Positions 25,196 to 35,200 of a DNA stretch of 64,000 nucleotides are shown piece after piece. This DNA comes from an uncultured Spartobacteria bacterium. GTDB lineage: Bacteria; Verrucomicrobiota; Verrucomicrobiia; Chthoniobacterales; Terrimicrobiaceae. The position numbers were made by a program, and so were the translations under genes. The stretch covers positions 23,345-87,344 of the forward strand of contig CALCJD010000001.1 of the NCBI GenBank assembly GCA_937960895.1, read 5' to 3'. Below the pieces are notes generated by a model that had not been told where the DNA came from, ran no database searches, and saw only the letters and a list, made by a program, of their open reading frames with translations. Every line of letters starts with the position of its first letter. The stretch's first letter is position 1.

Positions 25196-27804
25196 GATTT
25201 TTGGGCTTCCTGGGCAAGTGGCAGGGTGAGGGTGAAGATGGCGCCGCCTTCGGCGCGGTTGCCGACACGGATGCTTCCCTGATGGGATTCCAGAATGGTG
25301 TGGCAGATGCTCAATCCCATCCCCATCCCGGCACCCACGTCGCGGGTTGTGAAAAACGGCTCAAAAATGCGGTTCATGATTTCGGGCGGCACTCCGGGAC
25401 CATTGTCGGCCACCTCCACGACCACCATCTCCTCCTCGACCCGGCCGCGGACGCTGATCGACGGCCTGCCGTGCACCGGTCCCTGGCGCAGGGCGTGGCC
25501 GGCATTGTTGAGCAGGTTGATGAAGACATGCATCAGCTGCGTTTTCTGTCCGCGCACCACCAGATTCTCCGGCAGATCGACCTCCAGTTCGGCGTTTTCG
25601 ATCTCGCGCGCCACGATCTTCTGCGCGGACCGCAGAACTTCCGCGAGGGCGAACTCGGTTTCCGTGCCGGGCTTCTCGGGATAGGCGAAATTTTTCAGAT
25701 CGGTCACCACGTCGCGGATGCGGACCATGCCCTCCTCGATGTCGGAAAGAATCTCCTTCATGTCGTCGTTGAGGGTGTCCCGGAACTGGCCCGCGAAGCT
25801 GATGGCGGTGAGCGTGTAGTTGAGCGGGTTGTTGATTTCGTGAAGCAGGCCGGCGGAAAGCGATCCGATGGCGTTCATCTTTTCACTCTGAACGAGCATC
25901 GCTTCCGTGCGCTGCAGCTTCTCGATGGTTCCGGCGAGCTCCTCGTTGCGGCCGCGCAGATCCCTCTGGAGCTCGGCGACCCGGATGAGATTGGCCACGC
26001 GGGTTTTCACCTCGATGCTGCTGAAGGGCTTGGTGAGAAAATCGTCGGCTCCGGACTGAAGCGCCTCGATTTTGGAACGCTCGTCGATCCGCGCGGTGAG
26101 CAGGATGATCTTGAGATCCTGGCAGGCCGGATCGGCCCGCAATTCGCGGCAGACCGCCAGTCCGTCCTTGTCGGGCATCATCCAGTCGAGAATCACCAGG
26201 GACGGACGGTGGGCGGCGACCAGTGCCGCCACATTGCCCCCGTGCTGGGTTTGCACCACGCGGTATTCCTCGGCCAGCAGGCTCACGACATACTTCCGGA
26301 CATCGGGTTCGTCGTCGGCCACGAGCACCACCCTGTCGCCCCGTCCGACCGTGGGCAGGTCGCCCTGTTCCGTCGGGTTCCGCCAGCTGCGGTCGGCCGC
26401 GCGGAAGGCCTTCTCGAATGGTTCCTCCGATTCGGGAGGGGAGGTCAGCGCCTGTCCGGCCGGATCGGACGAAACTTCCGTGCGTTTCACCGGCAGGGCG
26501 ATGCGGAAGGTGGATCCCCGGCCCACCGCGCTCTTCACCTGGATTTTTCCGCCGTGGAGTTCGACCAGTTCCCGGACCAGGGCCAGACCGATGCCAACCC
26601 CCTGCGTGAGGTTTGCCTCGTTGCCGCGCACCTGATGGAAACGGTCGAAAATCTTCGGCAGATCCTCCGCCGGAATGCCCACCCCGGTGTCCTCCACCTC
26701 GATGACCGTTTCCGTGGCGTCCTGGCTCCAGCGCACCGTGACGGTTCCGCCGGCCGGGGTGTATTTGATGGCGTTGGTCAGCAGATTGACGATCACCTTT
26801 TCGATGCGGACCGGGTCCACGTCGATGACCAGATCCGCCGGGCCCTCCTCGACACGGATGCGCAGGTTTTTGGTCAGGCCCAGGTGGCGGACGGAATCGA
26901 CGATGCCGCGCACAAAGGTTCCGATCTCCACCGGCCTGGTTCTCAGCACATCGGCGCCCTGGTCGAGGCGGGTCAGTTCGAGCAGGTCATTGATGAGCTT
27001 GAGCAATCGCAGGGTGTTGCGATGGATCATCAGCAGGCCCTCGTGCACCTTGGCATCGAGGCTTTCCGGACGGCTCAGAAGCGCTTCGGTCGGCCCGAGG
27101 ATGAGCGTCAGCGGCGTGCGCAGTTCGTGGCTGATGTTGGCAAAGAACTGCGTCTTCATGCGGTCCATGTCCTGCAGCTCCTGGTTCTGGCGGTCGAGCT
27201 GATGGCGCAGGCGGAAATCCTGGAAGCGGACCCCGGAGAGGAAAAAGGTGATGCCCACGCAGGCGATGGAGGTGATGACGACAAAGAAGCTCCCAAACCC
27301 GAGAAGCGGCGCGGCGCCCTCCTGGGAAAATCCCGGATTCGCCACGCAGGCCAGAATGAAAATGCCCAGCGAGACGAGACACATCGCCGTGGTTTCGACC
27401 GCCGTCCAGGGCGAGGCGATGGACCAGCAGGTCAGCACCAGGATCATGCCGACGAAGTACGGCGACCGGGCGCCGTCCGTCAGATAGATCATGTAACACA
27501 TGGTGGCGTTGACCAGCACGGCGGAGAACACCCCGATGCATTTGATCAGCGCCAGCCGGCCCGTGGACTGCAGCCGGTAGAGCAGGCCGAGCAACCCGAC
27601 GAGGATGACGGCGCAGACGCACCTCAGGATGAGGAACTCGACGAAATGGGCGGGATAGACAAAATAGTCCAGCACGCATCCTCCCGGCACGATGAGCACG
27701 GAAATCGCGTTCAGGACCATCAGACCGCGCGCCAGCTGCCGGGAATTGAAAGTCCGGTACCCCGCCCGGAGCTCCGCGTCCTCCATTGTCCGCAGCTGTG
27801 TCAT
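25189..27804 (-). CDS. Hybrid sensor histidine kinase with two kinase cores
   Basis: The 871-residue membrane kinase has about six N-terminal spans (25-195). A first HisKA/ATPase core follows (His226 in NISHELRTPLTLILG; N-box NLLTNAIKYTP; EDTGVGIP; QGVGIGLALV). Next come a receiver (VADDEP, phospho-Asp540 in VILDWMMPDKDG, Lys in LTKPF) and a second NtrB-like core (His655 in SAGLLHEINNPLNYT; INLLNNAGHAL; ADNGPGVP; GMGMGLSIC). The membrane bundle has little periplasmic loop, which fits sensing of a lipophilic ligand within the membrane. It overlaps the methyltransferase gene by 4 bases, so it is the natural receptor candidate for that enzyme's product (inference). Confidence 0.9.
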   Translation of the reverse strand: MTQLRTMEDAELRAGYRTFNSRQLARGLMVLNAISVLIVPGGCVLDYFVYPAHFVEFLILRCVCAVILVGLLGLLYRLQSTGRLALIKCIGVFSAVLVNATMCYMIYLTDGARSPYFVGMILVLTCWSIASPWTAVETTAMCLVSLGIFILACVANPGFSQEGAAPLLGFGSFFVVITSIACVGITFFLSGVRFQDFRLRHQLDRQNQELQDMDRMKTQFFANISHELRTPLTLILGPTEALLSRPESLDAKVHEGLLMIHRNTLRLLKLINDLLELTRLDQGADVLRTRPVEIGTFVRGIVDSVRHLGLTKNLRIRVEEGPADLVIDVDPVRIEKVIVNLLTNAIKYTPAGGTVTVRWSQDATETVIEVEDTGVGIPAEDLPKIFDRFHQVRGNEANLTQGVGIGLALVRELVELHGGKIQVKSAVGRGSTFRIALPVKRTEVSSDPAGQALTSPPESEEPFEKAFRAADRSWRNPTEQGDLPTVGRGDRVVLVADDEPDVRKYVVSLLAEEYRVVQTQHGGNVAALVAAHRPSLVILDWMMPDKDGLAVCRELRADPACQDLKIILLTARIDERSKIEALQSGADDFLTKPFSSIEVKTRVANLIRVAELQRDLRGRNEELAGTIEKLQRTEAMLVQSEKMNAIGSLSAGLLHEINNPLNYTLTAISFAGQFRDTLNDDMKEILSDIEEGMVRIRDVVTDLKNFAYPEKPGTETEFALAEVLRSAQKIVAREIENAELEVDLPENLVVRGQKTQLMHVFINLLNNAGHALRQGPVHGRPSISVRGRVEEEMVVVEVADNGPGVPPEIMNRIFEPFFTTRDVGAGMGMGLSICHTILESHQGSIRVGNRAEGGAIFTLTLPLAQEAQKSC

Positions 27805-29198
27805 GATTTGCGCACGCTCAGAAAGACATTCACGCCCGTCTCGTCGGCAAAGACCTCACCCGGGGCGCCTTTGGGCGCGAGGGCGGCGAGCTGCTTTTCG
27901 TCGCGATAAATCAGGTACCACTCCAGCAGGTGCTCCATCAAAAAGCGGTCCGGATTGTTGGAATGCACGTTCGTGGCGATGAGCAGTCCGCCCGGACGCA
28001 GCCACCGGTAATAAAGCTCCAGCAGGTTGCGGCAGACATTGTCCGGGAAGTAGTCAAACAGCCCGGCGCAGTAGATCATGTCGTAGGAGGGCAGGAATCC
28101 GTCGCTTTCGAGATGGATGTTCTTGAGCAGTTCGTCGATGGATTTGCGGATGAACTTGACGGCGGGTTTGTGTCCGGTGGCGTTGATGGCCTCGTTCACG
28201 CGCCTCTCGGTGTAGGCGAGGGTTTCCTCGTTGAAATCCATGAGATGCAGCGCGCACTGGGCCGAGATGTCGTGGTTGCGGATGAAACGCTGCACCTCGA
28301 TGGCCGGTCCGCAGGCGACGCTCAGTGCGGTGAAGATGCGCTGTTCGTCCTGGGTGACACGTTCGGTTTCCTCGACCAGCAGGCGCTCGAGAATCTTGAT
28401 GCGGTTGCGGTGCGCGATGCAGGCGGCCACGCTGGTGGTCAGGTCGTGGAAAATCCGCGCATAGGTGGTCGAACCCACCGTCGGCGAATCCTGCAGCATC
28501 ATGTTGACCATTTCGTAATCCCCCGCGTAGCCGAGCGGCTTGTAAAACGTGCGCCAGACAAACGGCGCGCACAACATGTAGGGATGCAGTTCGCGCCGCG
28601 CGAAGGTCTTGTAGACCATGGAATCCTGTTCGTCGACGCGCCCCGCCTCCGACTGGAACTGGGTGAGCAGTTCGCGGACCTTCTGGGCGAGCGCGGTTTC
28701 GATCGACTCGCGGAAGCGGGCCGCCTTCTCCGGATTTTCCGTGATGTTCCCGACAATCGCGGTCTCCGCCTCCTCGATCCAGCGGCTCGTCTGGGCCAGG
28801 AAGTCGGAAAATTTGTTCACGATGAGCTGATAGCTGTCGGAGATGTTCAGCCCCTGCTGCCAGTCCTGGATGAACTTCTCCATTTCCTGGCTCAGCGACG
28901 GACCGGGCTCGAGGTGATCCAGGCTGTTCCAGGAGTCGATGAGCGTCACGGAGACGATCACCATCAGGCCTGTGGAGACGAGGCTGGTGACGACGCCGCG
29001 TCCGCGGTAGATGACCCGCTCGCCGCGAATCACCGAGATCTCCTGCAACACCTCACTCAACTGGACGAGGGAAAAGGGATTGTAGACCTCGAAGACCGCG
29101 AGGGATCGCGTGATGTGAATGAGGGTGCCCCGGCCCTTGACGCCCGAGGTGTTCGTGAAGGCCACGACACTGTCAATTCCTGCAAGTGCTTGTTCCAC
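27801..29198 (-). CDS. PhcB-like SAM-dependent methyltransferase
   Basis: The 465-residue protein resembles the family annotated as extracellular-factor 3-hydroxypalmitate methyl ester synthesis proteins (Ralstonia PhcB type). The diagnostic segment is TFYKPLGYAGDYEMVNMM (218-234). The SAM site is in ALSVACGPAIEVQRF (291-305) with an acidic strand end HLMDFNEETL. Residues 1-95 are a beta-rich PilZ-like region (RGERVIYRGRGVV), and 100-200 look helical. Known PhcB makes a fatty-acid methyl ester quorum signal; the same reaction here is inference. The start is GTG at 29198, 28 bases after the polyketide synthase stop and overlapping the sensor kinase gene. Confidence 0.78.
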   Translation of the reverse strand: MEQALAGIDSVVAFTNTSGVKGRGTLIHITRSLAVFEVYNPFSLVQLSEVLQEISVIRGERVIYRGRGVVTSLVSTGLMVIVSVTLIDSWNSLDHLEPGPSLSQEMEKFIQDWQQGLNISDSYQLIVNKFSDFLAQTSRWIEEAETAIVGNITENPEKAARFRESIETALAQKVRELLTQFQSEAGRVDEQDSMVYKTFARRELHPYMLCAPFVWRTFYKPLGYAGDYEMVNMMLQDSPTVGSTTYARIFHDLTTSVAACIAHRNRIKILERLLVEETERVTQDEQRIFTALSVACGPAIEVQRFIRNHDISAQCALHLMDFNEETLAYTERRVNEAINATGHKPAVKFIRKSIDELLKNIHLESDGFLPSYDMIYCAGLFDYFPDNVCRNLLELYYRWLRPGGLLIATNVHSNNPDRFLMEHLLEWYLIYRDEKQLAALAPKGAPGEVFADETGVNVFLSVRKS

Positions 29199-29226
29199 GT
29201 GTAAAACCGGTTTTAAAAGCTCCGTC

Positions 29227-32200
29227 TCAATTGTTCCAAATGCGCGCTTCCGCCGTCTCGGCGAGCTGGCGCACGCTGGGTCCTTTCAGGAATTCCATGG
29301 CCGAAAAGGTCACGCCGATGCGTTCCTTGATGCCCAGACTCAGTTCGAGCACCAGGAGGGAATCGACCCCCATTTCGTTCAGCTTCCGATTCACCGGAAT
29401 GGTGTCTCGCGACATCTTAAGCGTCGCCGCGAGAACTTCCAGCAGATGTTCCTCCACGGCGCGAAGCCGCTGCTCGCGGCTGGCTCCCTCCAGGGATTGG
29501 CGCAGCGCCGAGGCCGCATCCCCGGCACCTCCGCCCGCCCCCAGGCTCCTCAGTCCGCAGAATCGCGAATCCCCGGCGAGATGCGGATGGGCCTGGAGCC
29601 ATTGCTCCCAGTCCACCGCAAACACGCCGATCCGGGCCACCTGCATGCGCAGAATCCGCGCAAGGGCGGCCAGCGCCTCGCGGTTTTTCAGTCCGGTGAT
29701 GCCCGCGCTGGACAGGACAAGGCCGAGGTGGGCATCGCGCGCCACCACGCCGGACTCGGCCAGGGCGCCCCAGTTGATCGAGGTGACGGGACGTCCGGCC
29801 GCCCGCAGGTGTTGGGCCAGGCCGTCGAGCACGGCATTGGCGGCCACGTAGCTCGTCTGGCCGCGATTGCCGATCACCGCGGAGATGGACGACGAAAAGA
29901 CGAGAAAATCCAGCGCCGGCTCCGTCGCCAGAGCCTCGGCCAGATGGACCGCGCCGGCCACCTTGGGGGCGAACACCCTGCGGAATCGCCCGCCGGTCTG
30001 CTCCGCCATCAGCCCGTCGTCGAGAACCATGGCGCCGTGAATGACCCCCCGCAGAACCAGCCCGTCGGCGCGGCAGCGCCCGAGGGCGTTCCGGAGGTCG
30101 TCGGCCTTCGTGACATCGGCCGCAACCACCTCCACCTGGGTGCCGGTCGCGGCAAGTTCGCGGACAACCTCCCCGATTCCCGGGGCGGACGGACCCGAAC
30201 GGCTCGCCAAAACCACCCGGCCGGCGCCCTGCCCGGCCAGCCAGCGCGCGATGGTGAGACCAAATCCGGATGTGCCTCCCGTGACGAGATAGGAGCCGTC
30301 CTTCCGAATGACGGGACGAAATTCATCGGGAATCTCCACCTCGCCCGCGGAGAAATCGAGGAGCAGCTTGCCGATGTGCCGGCTGCGCGACATTTCCTCG
30401 AAGGCCGCCCGAAACTCCCGCGCCGGGAAGACCCGCACGGGACCCGGCCGGAACTCGCCGCGGACAAAATGCCCGAGCACCTTTTCGAGGGTCTTCCGCG
30501 TGAACTCCGGCCGTTCCTTGGCGAGCCGGTCCATGTCCACCGAGGCAAAAATCAGATTCCGGTTGAACGGCCGCAGCGGAAGCCCGTTGTCCTCGGCGAT
30601 GTCCTTCTTGCCGATCTCGACATAGCGACCTCCGGTGCGCAGGAGCCCGAGGCTCACATGCATGGCCTGACCGGTTTGCGCGCCGATCACCACGTCGATC
30701 CCCTCGCCTCCGGTGGCCTCGCGGATCCGGCGTCCGAAGTCGAGGGTGCGCGAGGAATAAACCCGCTCGATCCCCATCTGCCGGAGCCAGACGATCTTTT
30801 CCTCGGAACCGGCCGTCGCGTAGATCTCCGCGCCGATCCACCGGGCGATCTCCATCGCCGCCAGTCCAAGGCCGCCGGTCGCATGATGAATCAGCACCCG
30901 CTCGCCGGCCTGCAGATGGGCGACCTGCACGAGTCCGTGATAGGCCGCCAGATAGACCACGGGGATGGCCGCGGCCTCCATGCCAAGCGATTCCGGCAGC
31001 GGGAACACGAAGTCCTCGCGCACGGTGGCGTAACTGCGGAACCCCCGGGTCAAAATCGCCAGCACGCGATCCCCCGGCCGGAAACGGCTGCCCTCGCCGG
31101 CCCGTACCACGACCCCCGCGCACTCCATGCCGAAATCCGCCTCGTTGAAGGTGTCCTCGTAGGCGCCGGGATGAATGCGTCCGTCAACCTTGAGGAGATC
31201 CTTGTAATTGATCGACGACAGATGGATCCGGATCTCCACCTCGCCCGGACCCGGATCCTCACGCGTGGCCGGTTCGAAATGCAGGGCGTCGAGACGTCCC
31301 TTGGGCGGCAGGCGAAGCTCCACGGGCTCGTCGACCGAACAGGGGGTCGCGGACGGCGCGTCGCCGTTCTCGCGGTGCGGGGTCAGCGCCATTTCGTAAC
31401 GCCGTCCGTCGCGAATCGCGGCTTCCCCGGAGCCGGCGGACAATTCGTTCAGAACGGACCGTGCGTCCTCCGGACCCGCCACGGCCGGCAGGTCAAGGCA
31501 GCGGCAGGTGACGGCATCAAATTCGTTTGCGGCCACGAGCCCGAGCGCACCCAGGGCGGAAGCCGCCCAGTTGGCCGCGGCGTCCCCGGGCACAACCCGC
31601 CGGGCATCGCGCGTCACGACGGTGATGTCCACGCCGTCCGGACGGCATTTCGCCGCGGCCTGAAAAAGTCCGGTGATTCTTTCACTCAAAGCCTGCGCGG
31701 CATCGGCGCCGGTGGCTTCCGTCGAACCCCAAAGCACGACAAGGTGGCGGCGGGCCGGCTCGGCGGACAGGTGCGCGGTCAGGGATTCCCGGCTGGACTC
31801 GAGCGAGTCGGTTGCTTCCGTTTCCACCAGCGCGGACCCGGGCAAAAGCGCCGTCAGTTCCCGGCCCAGCGCCAGACCGGCCCCGGCGGGACCGGCCAGA
31901 ATCAAAACCTCCGATCCGCGGACCGGTTCCGTTTTTTCCAGCGGGACCGGCTTCCAGGTCGTTTCATAAAACGCGGCCTCATCCGATCCGCCGGGGTCCA
32001 CCTCGATGACCTGCAGCGACATGCGATGCGCGTGGGCGTGAACGCGGCCGGCCGCATCGATCAGCCAGACATTGGCGACGAGACGGCTTTCCGAATGGCT
32101 GGTCAGTTCCCCAAAGGCATAAAGCTCCCCGCCGGACGGACGGGAATAGTAGGTGAATTGCTCGATGGCGAACGGAACAAACAGGCCCTCACGCCCCGAC

Positions 32201-35200
32201 TGGAACAGGATCGGCTGAATGGCGGCGTCGAAAAGAACCGGGTGCAGCGGATGCCCTTCCTCGCCGGCCACCTGCGATGCATCGAGGTGAAGCAGGAAAC
32301 TGTCCCCGCCCGAGAAAATCCGGCGCGTTGGACGAAACCACGGACCGTAATGCAATCCGCGCCGGGCGAGGTCGTCGTAAAATGCGTCCACGGACACCTC
32401 GCGCGGACAGCGCCGCCGCAGCGCCTCGAGATCGAGCGTGGGCGGGGCGGCGTCCGTCTGAGGAACCAGCCGTCCCCGGCAGTGCCGGAGCAACCCGCCC
32501 CCCTCGCCTTCCGTGCGGCTGAAAATCTGAAACCGTCCGCCTTCCTCATCGTATTCGGTGACGAGGTATTGCAGCTTGGAATAATCCACCACGAGCACAC
32601 GCTCGAAGCTGACGTTTTCGAGCAGCGCCGTTTCGTGTTCGTGCACCCGGCGGTTCAGGACGAGGGCGGCGTCGATGTATCCCATGCCGGCGAAAACCGT
32701 CTGGTCCTGCACGCCGTGATCGAAGAGGAACGGAAAATAATTCCGGTTGATTTCCACCTCCCAGCACGGATTGGGAGCCGGGAGCGTGCGGTTGAGATAC
32801 ACGGGACCCGGCAGACCGAAACGCTCCATCACCGACCGCTCGGATTCCAGCCAATGGATCTCGCGCTGCCAGGGATATTGCGGTGCGGGAATGAAACGTC
32901 CTTCGCGCGGCGCGACCTTCGTCCAGTCCGGCTCGTGACCCGCGACATAAAGCTCCGCGAGGGTCAGCAGGACACGGGGACGCTCCGGCTCGGCGCGGCG
33001 CAATGTCGGGTGACTGTGAATCCTTCGTTCGAGCGAGGCGGCGACCTCCTTCAGCGAGTTGCCCAGCACGGGATGCGGGCCCACCTCGAGAAAATCGGCA
33101 AATCCCGCCTCCATCAGCGAGCGCGCCGCCGCGGCAAAATGCACGGGCTCGCGCACATTTTTCCACCAATATTCCGCCGTCCATTCCCCGCCGTCCGAAA
33201 GGCGGCCCAGCGCGGTCGAATACAGCGGGAGCTGCGCCGGTTTGGGCGTGAGTCCGGCGAGGGAGGACAACAGTTCGTCCTTCAGGGGATCCATCTGCGG
33301 GCTGTGGTAGGCCACCTCCACACGCAGGAACTTCTGGAAAATCTCCCGCGCCCCGAGCGCCGCGGCGATTTCTTGGAGCTGTGCGGTGTCCCCGGAAAGC
33401 GTCACCGTGTGGAAGCTGTTCACCGCGGCCACGGACACCTCCGGATAATCGGTCAGGATGCGCTCCGCCTCCTCTTCGGAGATTCCCGCCGCCAGCATCG
33501 CGCCGCGCCCGGCCATCGTCTGCTGAAGGCGGCTGCGGTGATAACTGATGCGCACGGCTTCCTCGAGCGTGTAGACGCCGGCGCCCCAGGCCGCGGACAC
33601 CTCGCCCACGCTGTGTCCCACCACGGCGGCCGGACGGATTCCGAGTTCGGCCCACAGCCGGGTGAGCGCCACCTGCAGGGCAAAGTTCGCCGGCTGGGCC
33701 AGGTCGGTGTGCCGCATGCGCGATTCGGCTTCCGGCGCCATCATCGCCTGCTTCAACGACCAGCCGGCCAGCGGTTCGAAAATGGCGTCGATCTCCTCCA
33801 CCGCCTGACGCACCACCGGCTCGGTGCGCAGCAATTCCTGTCCCATGCCCCACCACTGGGGACCCATGCCGGTGTAGACGAAAACCAGCCCCGCCCCCGG
33901 CTCGATCGCGCGCGCCGCGACCACCACTCCGTCGTGGGCCTGACCGGTCGAAAGCGAGATCAGCTGGTTCTTCAATTCCTCAAGGCTCCGCGTGAGAACG
34001 GCTCCGCGGAAATCCAGGTGGTTGTGGCGAAAGGCGCACGAATGGGCCAGATCCCCCAGCGTGCCGTTGAAGGGCTGCCCGATCTGAAAGGCCAGCTTGC
34101 CCGCCAGATCCCGCAGCGCCTTTTCGCTGCGCGCCGAAACCGGAATCAACTGCAGGTCCGACGCCGGCGCCGACGGAGGTTCCGGCCGGACCGGGGCGGA
34201 TTCCAGCAGGGCGTGCGCATTGGTGCCGCCGTAGCCGAAGGAATTGATGCCGGCCAGCAGCACCGGTTTTTCCTCGGCCGACGGCAGATCCCGCGTGGTG
34301 GAAGCGACCTCCAGGCAATAGTCGGCGAAGGGGATCCTGGGGTTCGGATTTTTGAAATGAAGATTCTTCGGAACCTGGCGGTTTTTCAGCACCCCGATCA
34401 CCTTGAGCAATCCCGCCACACCGGCGGCGGCCTCCAGGTGACCGATGTTGGTTTTGACCGAGCCGACGATCAGCTTGCGCGTGCGATTCTCGCGAAAACT
34501 CCGGTGCAGCGCCCCGAGCTCGGCCGCATCCCCGGCCTGCGTGCCCGTTCCGTGCGCCTCCACATAATCGACATCGGCAAAAGCCACCCCGGCCTCCGCA
34601 TACACGCGCCGGATGAGCGCCTCCTGCGCCTCGCTGTTGGGCAGCGAAATGCCGTCCGTGTGTCCATCCTGGTTCACCCCGGTGGCCCGCACCACGGCAT
34701 GGATCTGATCGCCGTCGGCCAGCGCGTCATCAAGCCGCTTGAGAAGAAGCAATCCGGCCCCCTCCCCGCGGGCGTAGCCCGAGGCGGACTCGTCGAAGGC
34801 GTGGCACTCCCCGTGCTCGGACAGGAAATGTCCCTTGCTCATGATGATGGGAAACTCCGGCCGCATCATCACGTTCACGCCTCCCGCCAACACCATGTCG
34901 CACTCCCGAAGACGCAGGCTCTGGCAGGCGTAATGCAGGGCCACCAGCGAGGACGAACACGCCGTGTCCAGCGTGAGACTCGGACCGCGCAAATCAAACG
35001 CGTGCGAGAGCCGGTTCGACAGCACGGTCATCATCACGCCCCCCGCGGCGTGCGCATTGATCAAATGCCGGTTCGACGGCTGGGCCTGAAGCACCATGTG
35101 ATCCAGACAAAAGCCGCCCACGAAAACTCCCGTGCGCGAACCGGCCACCTTTTTCAGCGGGTAGCCAGCATCCGCAAAGGCCTCCCAGGCGCTCTCAAGC

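Noticed and set aside
25201..27909. 902-codon plus-strand frame opposite the hybrid kinase
   Set aside because: Antisense shadow; no protein-like motifs.
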